Source: DATNIC01 sp035604635
GTDB lineage: Bacteria; Vulcanimicrobiota; Vulcanimicrobiia; Vulcanimicrobiales; Vulcanimicrobiaceae
Direction: 5' to 3'
NCBI GenBank assembly: GCA_035604635.1
Contig: DATNIC010000048.1
Coordinates: 1-19,149, forward strand
Length of the DNA: 19,149 bases
The position numbers and the translations under genes were made by a program. Below are positions 1-7,875 of the stretch, one piece after another. The notes below the pieces were generated by a model. The model had not been told where the DNA came from. It saw nothing but the letters and a program-made list of their open reading frames with translations, and searched no databases. Each line of letters opens with the position of its first letter. Within the stretch, counting starts at the first letter, position 1.

Positions 1-990
1 AAGGCGGTCGCCAAACGCCCCGGGAGCGTCTCGGCGATCATCGCCTGCTACCGCGACGAGCAGGCCATCCCGGTCATGCACCGCCGGCTGACGGAGACGT
101 TCGCGCGAATCGGCGTCGACTACGAGATCATTTTCGTCAACGATTGCAGCCCGGACGACAGCGCGCGCGTCATAAGGGAGCTCAGCGCCGCGGACCCGCG
201 CGTCATCGGCATTTCGCACTCGCGCAACTTCGGTTCTCAGATGGCCTTTCGCAGCGGCATGGAACTCTCGACCAAAGACAGCGTCGTTCTCCTCGACGGA
301 GATCTGCAAGATCCGCCGGAACTCATCGAATCTTTTTACGCCGAGTGGAAAAACGGTTTCGACGTCGTCTTCGGTCGCCGCGTCAAGCGCGATATGCCTT
401 TCTACTGGAGCATCTTCCACAAACTGTTCTATCGCATCTTCGCCGCATTCAGCTACGTGCGGATACCCTTGGACGCCGGCGACTTTTCCCTCATGGACCG
501 TCGAGTCGTCGGGTGGCTGCTGAATTGCCCGGAACGAGATCTCTTCGTGCGGGGCTTGCGCGCCTATGTCGGCTTCAAGCAGACCGGCGTGGACTATACG
601 CGTCCCGAGCGCCCCTTCGGCAAATCGACGAACAACTTCCTCAAGAACATCGAATGGGCGAAAAAGGGGATTTTCTCTTTTAGCAATGCGCCGCTGACGA
701 TGCTTACGACTGCGGGAGTGCTGTGCGTCGGCGTCTCGATGCTGATCGCCGTCGTCGTCGCGCTGCTTCGGATATTCGTGCCCGGCATCGCTCCGCGAGG
801 AGTCACCACGGTCCTCTTGGCGATTTTGTTTTTCGGGTCGTTCAATCTCTTTGCCGTCGGCCTGGTCGGCGAGTACGTCGCGAAGATCATGGCAGAGGTG
901 AAGGCCCGTCCGCGATTGATTCGAGCGGCACTCATCCGAGGCGGCGAGCTGACGGAGTTACTGCCCGACGGGAGAGCCCGCGTCGAGTGA
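1..990 (+). CDS. GtrB/ArnC-like family 2 glycosyltransferase (5' partial)
   Basis: The reading frame is open at base 1, so the N-terminus lies outside the window; the ATG at 76 is internal. Residues are numbered from the first visible codon. The visible start already carries the GT2 strand pattern (SVSAIIACYRDE) and the UDP-binding region (IIFVNDCSPDDS). The DGD of LLDGDLQDPPE at 99-101 is the metal-binding DxD. Then come the RGLRAYVGFKQ and SFSNAPL blocks typical of DPM1/ArnC/GtrB enzymes, and two C-terminal membrane helices (about 231-256 and 268-293). This family transfers a sugar from a nucleotide donor to polyprenyl phosphate on the cytoplasmic face, for later use in surface glycan or lipid modification. 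The 3' end overlaps the convergent membrane protein by 33 bases, which fits a lipid-linked sugar maker beside a sugar-using membrane enzyme. The family is clear; donor and acceptor cannot be read from the sequence. Confidence 0.93.
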   Translation, partial: KAVAKRPGSVSAIIACYRDEQAIPVMHRRLTETFARIGVDYEIIFVNDCSPDDSARVIRELSAADPRVIGISHSRNFGSQMAFRSGMELSTKDSVVLLDGDLQDPPELIESFYAEWKNGFDVVFGRRVKRDMPFYWSIFHKLFYRIFAAFSYVRIPLDAGDFSLMDRRVVGWLLNCPERDLFVRGLRAYVGFKQTGVDYTRPERPFGKSTNNFLKNIEWAKKGIFSFSNAPLTMLTTAGVLCVGVSMLIAVVVALLRIFVPGIAPRGVTTVLLAILFFGSFNLFAVGLVGEYVAKIMAEVKARPRLIRAALIRGGELTELLPDGRARVE

Positions 991-3114
991 CTTCGGCTTG
1001 CGCCGGCACGAGGCGATCTGATAAGTCGTGCCGATCTTACTGTTAGCGGTTTCGTACATCGGCGATAATTTTTCGCAGGGATGCTGGAAGACGGGCCCGA
1101 GGTACCAGCCTTCTAGCGGTTGTAGCGCAACAAAACGCCGAGCATATACGTTTCGCCGCGCGGGCGAGAGAAGCGTGTATAGCGCCGTTGGCGCTGCCGG
1201 CAGCCATCGCATCGGCTGACGTGGGATGCCCGTCTGGTCGGGCCAAGGCGCCATCAGGGTCTCTGCGCCGTAGACGATCGGTCCCGGAGGGTGAACGTTG
1301 AAACTTCCCAGTAGCTGCGTGAGTTCGGCATCCATCGGAGTGCGAAGGGACTCAACGTGTATCGTGTATCGCGGGCTGAGCGCGGAGAAGACATCCGGTA
1401 GCGCGGCGACTCTCCCGAGTGTCATTGCAGCTTCGATCACTAAAACGGGGACCAGCAGATCGCGGATCGCGCGTACGTTAGGACCGACGATTTTTTCGCG
1501 CTGAAGGACGGTTGCAGCAATTGCAACACAGAGCCAAAAGACTGTGGTAAGATTTGTGGCGTTATTTTCTACCGATCTGCTGACAAAATAGCTGCAGATT
1601 GCCCAAAAACCAGCCGCAGTACCGATCAATGCCGGCACCGCTCGACCTCCCCGGTGTCGCTTGACGACGATAATCGCCGTCAGGAGCGCTGCGAATCCGA
1701 GAACGAGTGACCAGACGGCACCCGGTGGGTACGGCTGAACGGCACCGAATCCCCCGGCGTAGGTCAATCCAAATTCGACAAAGGCATAGTAATCCGGACC
1801 GTGGCCGAGATGCGCCTGATAGAAGACGTGGATCGTTAAAATCGCCGCGAGCAGAAGCGCGTAGGGGACGCAGGCCCAAAAAGCGCGCGAATAACGGCGC
1901 GGCCAGAGCGGTGCTCGATCGACCTTCAGCACGTACATCGTATACGCGGGCAGCCAGATCACCGAACAGTAGATCGCGCTCTCTGCCGACCACAGCACGC
2001 CGATGAGCCAGATGACGTTCCCGAGCGCGAGACGATTGATGCGATCTCTCGCGCTCGATTGCACAGTGTACTGCCAGAGCAGGAAAGCGAGAAGCGCCTC
2101 GGCCCAAAAGAAGCGAAACGCGCCGACGCTCGGGAACGCCATCGAAGGAGCTAGGCTATAGTAAGTGCCGGGAACGAGAAAAACCGCGACCAACGTCGCG
2201 ATGAGCGCGAGCAACCGTCCCCAGAAACCCGCGAGAATACCCCGAAGAACCCAGTAGAGGATGACGCTCGAGGCAAACGTCAGGACCGCGTCTAGGATGT
2301 ACATGGACATCCATACGGAGCGGAACGGCAGGGCCGCGAGCAGCAGGGTATTCAGGAACCCGTACTGTGAAGGGACGTCCCAAAGAAGCCAATGGCCCTG
2401 TCGTACCAGCTCCGCGGGGCCCACGAAGAAGCTCCAATGGTTGGGTGCAAGGATGACGACGTCCTCACGCAGCGATGCTGCTCCCAAAGCGAGCAGGCTC
2501 ATCACGTCGACGACGATTCCAAATTGCGCACCCTTGGGTCCGCGAGCGTCGAGGTTGCGCGCAGCCAAGAGGGCTCCCGCAGCCACCAGCATGACGACAG
2601 CGACGGCGAGTGGGAGTCCTCCGTCGGGTGGCATGTGGCCGCCATACCCAAAGAGCACTTCGCTGAAGGGTCGATACCAACTCACGCCGGAGACCGCGAT
2701 CCATAGGGCGCAAATAATCGCAAAGTCCGAGATTCCGGGGACGGCTACGGACCTGCGCCGCGACGCTGCAACCAGTATGAGCCAGTGGACCACCGCAAAC
2801 GGCAAGATGACATAGCGATCACCCTTGAACAATAAATATAGCGCGCCGAAAAACGCGCAAGCCGCAAGAAGCAGGCGCACGTATCTCGTGGGTATCGACG
2901 CGAACCATTGAGCTGGTGCCCGATCGGAGATAGCGTAGAGTGAGACGGCCGCGAGAATTGCACCGGTACAGAAGTACACGGTCCACGGGTACGCTGCATG
3001 CGCGATGACGGCGGGATCGATGATCGCCGGAGCGACCAGCAAAGCGACGAGCATCCCGCTGATCCAGACAAAATCCGGCGCGAACAGCCGCGTCTGCGGC
3101 AGAGTGAAACGCAT
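958..3114 (-). CDS. Large polytopic membrane protein, probable GT-C-like glycosyltransferase
   Basis: 718 residues from the ATG at 3114. The frame stays open further upstream only as an artefact of the opposite-strand GC-rich gene; membrane-protein character begins just after this ATG. An AAGGAG lies upstream but about 15 bases away, longer than usual, so the start is probable rather than certain. The protein has about ten or more hydrophobic helices. A loop in the first half carries LREDVVILAPNHWSFFVG and then LLWDVPSQYGFLN, a conserved-looking loop of the type seen in uncharacterised bacterial glycan membrane proteins. A soluble tail of about 130 residues follows the last helix and has two Cys (HPCEK, IASCRR) that could form an extracytoplasmic disulphide. 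The GT-C assignment rests on topology, the acidic loop and the GT2 neighbour, not on a diagnostic motif. It could instead be a polymerase or ligase of surface glycans. Confidence 0.8.
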   Translation of the reverse strand: MRFTLPQTRLFAPDFVWISGMLVALLVAPAIIDPAVIAHAAYPWTVYFCTGAILAAVSLYAISDRAPAQWFASIPTRYVRLLLAACAFFGALYLLFKGDRYVILPFAVVHWLILVAASRRRSVAVPGISDFAIICALWIAVSGVSWYRPFSEVLFGYGGHMPPDGGLPLAVAVVMLVAAGALLAARNLDARGPKGAQFGIVVDVMSLLALGAASLREDVVILAPNHWSFFVGPAELVRQGHWLLWDVPSQYGFLNTLLLAALPFRSVWMSMYILDAVLTFASSVILYWVLRGILAGFWGRLLALIATLVAVFLVPGTYYSLAPSMAFPSVGAFRFFWAEALLAFLLWQYTVQSSARDRINRLALGNVIWLIGVLWSAESAIYCSVIWLPAYTMYVLKVDRAPLWPRRYSRAFWACVPYALLLAAILTIHVFYQAHLGHGPDYYAFVEFGLTYAGGFGAVQPYPPGAVWSLVLGFAALLTAIIVVKRHRGGRAVPALIGTAAGFWAICSYFVSRSVENNATNLTTVFWLCVAIAATVLQREKIVGPNVRAIRDLLVPVLVIEAAMTLGRVAALPDVFSALSPRYTIHVESLRTPMDAELTQLLGSFNVHPPGPIVYGAETLMAPWPDQTGIPRQPMRWLPAAPTALYTLLSPARRNVYARRFVALQPLEGWYLGPVFQHPCEKLSPMYETANSKIGTTYQIASCRRKPKSLDAGSPVGQ

Positions 3115-4248
3115 CTTCGCTACGCCCTTCTCCTTGCGGCGCTCCAGCGCTTCTCGGAGTCGGCCCCGGTTCAAGCGATCAACGAGGCGCTGCCGCTGAG
3201 TTTCGGCGGCCTCGCAGCGGGCATGCTCTATTTCATGGCGACGGGCTCGGGGGCGCTCGCGCAACGTTTTGCAGGCGCGCTCGTCCCGGCGTTCGCACCG
3301 ATGTCGCTCGCGCTCGTCGTCCTTTTGAGCATCTCCCTCGTGCGGCGAATGCCGCTCTCGCTGCCGCTGCTCCTCGTCTCGTCGCTCGGCTCTTTCTTGA
3401 TCTCTCTTCCGCACGGTGCGTGGTCGTCGTTCAACGGGTTCGTCCGTTCCATCGGCGCGGGCGGCCTTTTTCTCGCGCTGCTGGTCACGTTCGCGAACGC
3501 CGCCGCGATGACGCTGGGCGCACGGCGTCACGAGCGATACGGTCAGCTCGCCGGCACGGCGGCCGCCGTCGTAGCTTTCGCCTGCCTCTCGCTCTCGGGC
3601 GTCTCGCTCGCGGCGCTGCTCTTGCAGGCGATTGCGCCGATGGCGGCGCTCGGCGATCATGCGAGCGCGCTCGTCATCATCACGTTCGTCGACGTCGCGC
3701 TTTGGATGGTCGGCATCCACGGTCCGGCGCTCCTCGCGCCGGTCGTGACGCCGGTCTATCTCCACCTCGTCTTCGAGAATTTCGACGCCTACGCGCATCA
3801 TCGGCCGATCCCGCACTTGGTGACGGTCTCGACGTTCTTGTTCGTCTTTCCGGGCGGGGCCGGCGCGACATTGGGTCTCGTCCTCGTGCTGTTGCGCAGC
3901 AAAGTCGCCCGCGTGCGCCGCACCGCGCTCGCGGCGCTCGTCCCGTCGCTCTTCAATATCAACGAGCCGCTGCTGTTCGGTCTGCCGATCGTACTCAACC
4001 CGGCCTTCGCGATTCCGTTCATCGTGGCGCCGACCATCCTGGCCGTGATCACCGCCGTCGCGACCGCGACGCACTTGGTCGACCGGACGATCTACTGGAT
4101 CCCATCGACCGTTCCGACGCTGATCGGCGTCGTGCTGGCGACCAAGGACTGGCGCGCGGCGGTTCTCGCGTGCGTCAACATCGCCATAGCGACGCTGATT
4201 TACATCCCGTTCGTCCGCTGGTACGAACGCAGGCTGAGCGCGCAATGA
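2998..4248 (+). CDS. PTS EIIC-like transporter, lactose/cellobiose (CelB) type; 5' end unresolved
   Basis: A hydrophobic protein with about ten membrane segments. NINEP (residues 320-324 counted from 2998), followed by LLFGLPIVLNP, and GIHGP at 239-243 are hallmarks of the lactose/cellobiose EIIC fold, where they line the sugar and phosphotransfer site. Recognisable EIIC sequence already begins at about 3148 (RFSESAPVQAINEALP). The only in-frame ATG/GTG/TTG codons are 2998, which lies 117 bases inside the divergent gene, and 3223, which would delete conserved sequence. I give 2998 because it contains all conserved sequence, not because I trust it. A GTG at 3104 would give a natural start if one base were inserted near 3111. 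No EIIA, EIIB, HPr or EI gene is in view, so it may act alone or with distant partners. Its stop overlaps the next gene as ATGA. Confidence 0.8.
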   Translation: MRDDGGIDDRRSDQQSDEHPADPDKIRREQPRLRQSETHLRYALLLAALQRFSESAPVQAINEALPLSFGGLAAGMLYFMATGSGALAQRFAGALVPAFAPMSLALVVLLSISLVRRMPLSLPLLLVSSLGSFLISLPHGAWSSFNGFVRSIGAGGLFLALLVTFANAAAMTLGARRHERYGQLAGTAAAVVAFACLSLSGVSLAALLLQAIAPMAALGDHASALVIITFVDVALWMVGIHGPALLAPVVTPVYLHLVFENFDAYAHHRPIPHLVTVSTFLFVFPGGAGATLGLVLVLLRSKVARVRRTALAALVPSLFNINEPLLFGLPIVLNPAFAIPFIVAPTILAVITAVATATHLVDRTIYWIPSTVPTLIGVVLATKDWRAAVLACVNIAIATLIYIPFVRWYERRLSAQ

Positions 4249-5495
4249 TCGAACGGCTGTTGAGCGGATTCGAGATCGATGGGCGCGTGCGGGCGGCGGC
4301 GCGTGCCGCCGAGCCGCGCTTGCTGGCATTCGATCGCGCGGCGCGCGTGCCGATTCGCGCCAAGATCATCGAGGCGTTCCTCGCGGAGGGGATCGCCGAG
4401 TCCGACCTGGCGGCGGCGACCGGCTATGGCTACGATGATCCGGCGCGCGAGCGCTACGAGTCGCTGTTGGCCCGCATCTTCGCCGGCGAACGCGCGCTCG
4501 CGCGTCTCTCGCTCGTCAGCGGGACGCACGCGATCGTGACCGCGCTCGCGGCATGCGTCGCCCCGGGCCAAACGCTCCTCTCGGTGACGGGGCGTCCGTA
4601 CGACACGCTGCATCACGCGATCGTCGATGCGCCGCACTCGCTCGTCCACGGCGGGATGCACTATGAAGAGGTCGCGCTCGACGAAAACGGACGCATCGAT
4701 CCCGAACGCATTGCAAAGCGCTGCTTGGAAGCGGCGCCGGCAGCGGTCTTCGTTCAACGCTCGCGCGGATATAGCGCGCGCCCGTCGCTCGATATCGACG
4801 CGTGCGCCGCAGTCGTCACTGCCGTCAAGGAGGGTGCGCCCGGGGCGTCGATCATCGTCGACAATTGTTACGGCGAGCTCGTCGAGGAGCGTGAGCCGCT
4901 CGAAGTCGGCGCCGATCTCGCGATCGGTTCGCTGATCAAGAATCTCGGCGGCGGGATCGCGCCGACCGGCGGTTACGTCGTCGGCCGCGACGCACTCGTC
5001 GAGCGCATCGCGGCGCGGCTGTATGCTCCCGGGCTGGGCGCTGCGCTTGGCCCCAGCTTGGGCTTCGGTCGCGCCTTCGTGCAAGGGCTCTTTTACGCGC
5101 CGCTCGTCGTCGATGAGGCGCTGCGCGGGCTCGACTTCGCAGCCGACCTCTTCGCGCGGTTGGGTTTCGCCGTCGATCCGCTGCCGGGCGCGCGGCGCAC
5201 CGACGTCATTCAAGCGATCCGCTTGGGCCGGCCGGATCTGCTCGTAGCGTTCGCTCGCGGCCTGCAGAAGGCGCTGCCGATCAACGCGCGATTCAGCCCC
5301 GAGCCGGGTCATGTCCCCGGCTACGTCGATCCCGTCGTGATGTCGAGCGGCGCCTTCATCTCCGGCGCGACGATCGAGCTGTCGTGTGACGCGCCGATGC
5401 GGGAGCCGTACGACGTCTATCTGCAGGGTGGATTGATGGCCGAGCACGTTGCCATCGGCGCCGCGCTCGCGGCGGATGCAGTCCTTCTGGGCTAA
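4245..5495 (+). CDS. PLP-dependent methionine gamma-lyase-like protein (aluminium resistance family)
   Basis: 416 residues from an ATG that shares ATGA with the EIIC stop, so translational coupling is likely. The fold is type I PLP: ATGYGYDDPARERYE near the N-terminus, the LVSGTHAI loop, the cofactor-ring Asp in VDNCYGE (D206), and the Schiff-base lysine in IGSLIKNLGGGIAPTGGY (K232). This combination, in particular YGYDDPARERYE, marks the family labelled methionine gamma-lyase or aluminium resistance protein (Pfam Met_gamma_lyase), usually about 410-430 residues. Members are thought to cleave or rearrange sulphur or related amino acids, but the true substrate of this branch is poorly established. 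The link to the EIIC upstream is positional only. It is followed after 20 bases by the FHA gene, so it may head or belong to the CoA operon transcript. Family assignment is strong and substrate is open. Confidence 0.9.
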   Translation: MIERLLSGFEIDGRVRAAARAAEPRLLAFDRAARVPIRAKIIEAFLAEGIAESDLAAATGYGYDDPARERYESLLARIFAGERALARLSLVSGTHAIVTALAACVAPGQTLLSVTGRPYDTLHHAIVDAPHSLVHGGMHYEEVALDENGRIDPERIAKRCLEAAPAAVFVQRSRGYSARPSLDIDACAAVVTAVKEGAPGASIIVDNCYGELVEEREPLEVGADLAIGSLIKNLGGGIAPTGGYVVGRDALVERIAARLYAPGLGAALGPSLGFGRAFVQGLFYAPLVVDEALRGLDFAADLFARLGFAVDPLPGARRTDVIQAIRLGRPDLLVAFARGLQKALPINARFSPEPGHVPGYVDPVVMSSGAFISGATIELSCDAPMREPYDVYLQGGLMAEHVAIGAALAADAVLLG

Positions 5496-5507
5496 GCCGC
5501 AAGGCTT
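5494..5507 (+). other. Short hairpin with GNRA loop at the stop codon of the PLP enzyme
   Basis: A perfect 5-bp stem (AAGCC/GGCTT) encloses a GCAA tetraloop. It begins at the second base of the TAA stop and ends 8 bases before the FHA start. No T-run follows, so it is not a standard intrinsic terminator. It could be an mRNA-stabilising element, or it may mask the weak AAGG ahead of the FHA gene. It is short enough to be chance. Confidence 0.35.
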
Positions 5508-5515
5508 CGGGCTCG

Positions 5516-5836
5516 ATGTCGTTCAAATCTGATCTCATCAAGATGTACGTTCTAGAGGTGATGAGCGGGCCGCTCGACGGAAAGACGTGGACGTTCGATC
5601 ACGAGATCACGATCGGGCGGGATGATGCATTGGCCACGGCCTGCATTACGATCGATCGCTACATTTCTCGAAAACACGCGAAGCTTTGTGCGGACAACGA
5701 GGGGTTGCATCTGGTCGATCTGCAAAGCCGCAACGGGACGAAGGTCGACGGCAATCCGGTGGTCGACCAGGCCGCGCTCGAGCTTGGGAAACCTTTCGTC
5801 GTCGGCCGAACGACCTTGCGCGTGGTCGCGGAGTAG
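5516..5836 (+). CDS. Small single-domain FHA protein
   Basis: 106 residues made almost entirely of one forkhead-associated domain. ITIGRDD gives the conserved Gly-Arg, ISRKHAKL the Ser and His of the phosphothreonine pocket, and LVDLQSRNGTKVDG the Asn-Gly loop. FHA domains bind phosphothreonine peptides, so this is probably an adaptor for Ser/Thr kinase signalling or a secretion or cell-envelope assembly. No kinase, phosphatase or partner domain is present. ATG 5516 has a weak AAGG 11 bases upstream. ATG 5543 is an alternative that still keeps the whole domain (YVLEVMSGPLDGKTW). The gene sits 20 bases after the PLP enzyme and 9 bases before panC, so it is probably co-transcribed with CoA genes. 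Why an FHA adaptor sits there is unexplained. Confidence 0.9.
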   Translation: MSFKSDLIKMYVLEVMSGPLDGKTWTFDHEITIGRDDALATACITIDRYISRKHAKLCADNEGLHLVDLQSRNGTKVDGNPVVDQAALELGKPFVVGRTTLRVVAE

Positions 5837-5845
5837 CGGAGCGAC

Positions 5846-6691
5846 ATGGAGCTGGCCCGGTCGATCAACAAGGCTCGAGCAGCCGTACGCTCGCTTCCGA
5901 AGCCGGTGGGATTCGTCCCGACGATGGGGGCGCTGCACGCCGGTCACCGCTCGCTCGTCGAACGCGCGCGCGTGGAGTGTGCGAGCGTCATCGCGTCGAT
6001 TTTCGTCAACCCGCTGCAGTTCGGTCCGAACGACGATTTCCTGCGGTACCCGCGTTCGTTCGCCAGCGACAGCGAGCAGCTCGAAGCACTCGGCGTGCAG
6101 TTGCTCTTCGCGCCGCCGGCCGAGCATCTCTATCCGCCCGGATTCGCCACGACCGTCGACGTCGGCGCGATCGCTTCACGCTACGAGGGCGCCTTACGGC
6201 CCGGACATTTCCGCGGCGTCGCGACGGTCGTCCTCAAGCTGCTCGACGCGCTCGAGCCCGACGTCCTCTACATGGGCCAGAAAGATGCGCAGCAGACCGC
6301 GGTGATCCGTCGCATGCTCGTCGATCTCAACGTCCCGTGCACGCTCGTGGTCGCGCCGACGGTGCGCGAGCCGGACGGCCTCGCGCTTTCGAGCCGCAAC
6401 GTCTACCTCGACGAAGCGCAACGCCGCGCTGCTCCGTCGTTGTATCGCGCGTTGCGCTCCGTTGCGTCTGCCATCGATGCCGGCGCTACCGATCGCGAAC
6501 GCGTGCTCGCGGAAGCGCGCCGCGAGCTCGAGCCGCCGCTGCGTGAAGCCTACCTCGACGTCGTCGATGCGGTGACGTTTGAGCCGCTCGACCCGCTGCA
6601 CGCACCGGCGGTCGTCATCGGGAGCGGCTGGCTCGGGACGACGCGGATCATCGACAACGTCACCGTCGAGAAAGTCCTATGTCCGGTTTGA
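5846..6691 (+). CDS. panC: Pantothenate synthetase (pantoate-beta-alanine ligase)
   Basis: 281 residues, normal for PanC. The enzyme joins D-pantoate and beta-alanine with ATP to give pantothenate, through a pantoyl-adenylate, in the cytoplasm. PTMGALHAGH (residues 25-34) is the HIGH-type ATP-binding signature. FVNPLQFGPNDDFLRYPR forms the pantoate site, YMGQKDAQQ is the adenylate-binding segment, and LALSSRNVYLDEAQR carries the KMSKS-like flexible loop in its usual SSRN form. The ATG lies 9 bases after the FHA stop, with a GGAG very close upstream. Its 3' end overlaps coaBC by 13 bases. With coaBC and coaX next, this is a CoA-biosynthesis operon; panB, panD, coaD and coaE are not in the window. 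Confidence 0.97.
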   Translation: MELARSINKARAAVRSLPKPVGFVPTMGALHAGHRSLVERARVECASVIASIFVNPLQFGPNDDFLRYPRSFASDSEQLEALGVQLLFAPPAEHLYPPGFATTVDVGAIASRYEGALRPGHFRGVATVVLKLLDALEPDVLYMGQKDAQQTAVIRRMLVDLNVPCTLVVAPTVREPDGLALSSRNVYLDEAQRRAAPSLYRALRSVASAIDAGATDRERVLAEARRELEPPLREAYLDVVDAVTFEPLDPLHAPAVVIGSGWLGTTRIIDNVTVEKVLCPV

Positions 6692-7875
6692 GCGGCCGCC
6701 GGATCCTGCTCGGCGTCTCGGGCGGGATCGCAGCCTACAAAGCCGTCGCGTTGACGAGCCGCCTCGTGCAAGAGGGCGCGATCGTCGACGTGATCATGAC
6801 CGGCGCCGCGCAGCGCTTCGTCACGCCGCTCTCGTTTGCCGCGCTGACGCAGCGGCACGTCCATACGTCGCTCTGGGAAGCGCCCGAGTCGATACCGCAC
6901 ATCGCGCTCGTCCGCGCGGCCGAACTCCTAGCGATCGTCCCGGCCAGCGCCGACGTGATCGCCAAGCTCGCGTACGGTCTGGCCGACGACCTGCTGACCA
7001 GTGCCGCGCTCGCCGCGCGAATCCCGTTGCTCGTCGCGCCCGCCATGAACAGCGCGATGTACGAGCACGGTGCAACCGTCGCAAACCTGCGGACCTTGCG
7101 CGCTCGCGGCGTCACGATCGTCGAGCCCGGCGAAGGCTTTCTCGCCGAGCGCGAGCACGGCGTCGGGCGGCTCGCCGACGAGGACGCGCTGCTCCATGCG
7201 ATCGAGCGCGCGTTGGCACAGCGCACGCAGCTCTCCGGTCAGCGCGTCGTCATCACGGCCGGTCCGACGCGCGAGGCGATCGATCCCGTCCGCTTCCTCT
7301 CGAACGCTTCGACCGGGACGATGGGGATCGAGCTTGCGCACGAGGCTCTCGCCCGCGGTGCGTCGGTCGATTTGATCCTCGGGCCGACGCTCGTCGATCC
7401 GCCCGCTTCGGCCCGCGTAACGCGCGTGACCAGCGCGCAAGAGATGTACGACGCGACCTTGGCAGTCGCGAACGGCGCCGACTACGCGATCGCCGCTGCA
7501 GCCGTTGCCGATTGGCGGCCGGCGCAGACCCACGAGCAGAAGATCAAGAAAGACGGCGGGCCGGCGGCGATCGAGCTGGTACCGACGCCCGATATCCTCG
7601 CCACGCTCGGCGAACGCAAGAACGGGACGTTCCTCGTCGGCTTTGCGGCCGAGACGGAACGCCTCGAGGCGAATGCACGCGAGAAGCTGACGCGCAAGCA
7701 TCTCGACGCGATCGCCGTCAACGACGTCTCCGACGAAGAAGTGGGATTCGGGACCGGCGACAACGAGATCGTGATCCTGTGGAACGGCGGCCGGGAAGCA
7801 CTCGGACGCGGCCCGAAACGCGACCTCGCGACGCGCATGTGGGATCGCCTGATCGCTCTGAAAGCGAGACGCTAG
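6679..7875 (+). CDS. coaBC: Bifunctional phosphopantothenoylcysteine decarboxylase / phosphopantothenate-cysteine ligase
   Basis: 398 residues, full length. The N-terminal CoaC half is a flavin enzyme that decarboxylates 4'-phosphopantothenoylcysteine. It has VSGGIAAYK, the catalytic His in IPHIALV (H74, E. coli H75) and PAMNSAMY (N124, E. coli N125). The C-terminal CoaB half ligates phosphopantothenate to cysteine with CTP, shown by ITAGPTREAIDPVRFLSNAS, AAAVADWRP, the KIKK lysine segment and LVGFAAETE. The usual active-site loop ACGxxGxGR reads AEREHGVGR here, so Glu157 stands where E. coli has catalytic Cys158; the constant one-residue offset at H74, N124 and E157 supports that alignment. 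The gene overlaps panC by 13 bases, and its TAG is followed immediately, in the same frame, by coaX. Function is confident; efficiency or mechanism of the decarboxylase step is open. Confidence 0.95.
   Translation: MSGLSGRRILLGVSGGIAAYKAVALTSRLVQEGAIVDVIMTGAAQRFVTPLSFAALTQRHVHTSLWEAPESIPHIALVRAAELLAIVPASADVIAKLAYGLADDLLTSAALAARIPLLVAPAMNSAMYEHGATVANLRTLRARGVTIVEPGEGFLAEREHGVGRLADEDALLHAIERALAQRTQLSGQRVVITAGPTREAIDPVRFLSNASTGTMGIELAHEALARGASVDLILGPTLVDPPASARVTRVTSAQEMYDATLAVANGADYAIAAAAVADWRPAQTHEQKIKKDGGPAAIELVPTPDILATLGERKNGTFLVGFAAETERLEANAREKLTRKHLDAIAVNDVSDEEVGFGTGDNEIVILWNGGREALGRGPKRDLATRMWDRLIALKARR

Noticed and set aside
3420..4244. N-terminal extension of the PLP enzyme through the EIIC gene
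   Set aside because: Arg-rich out-of-frame translation of EIIC; ATG 4245 with ATGA coupling gives the normal family length.
3115..4329. Upstream extension of the minus-strand membrane protein to a 1123-residue reading frame
   Set aside because: The added part is Arg/Asp/Glu-rich low-complexity sequence antisense to the EIIC gene, typical of a GC-rich shadow frame.
4200..5447. Long minus-strand open frame opposite the PLP enzyme
   Set aside because: Arg/Asp-rich shadow of a gene with clear PLP motifs on the plus strand.
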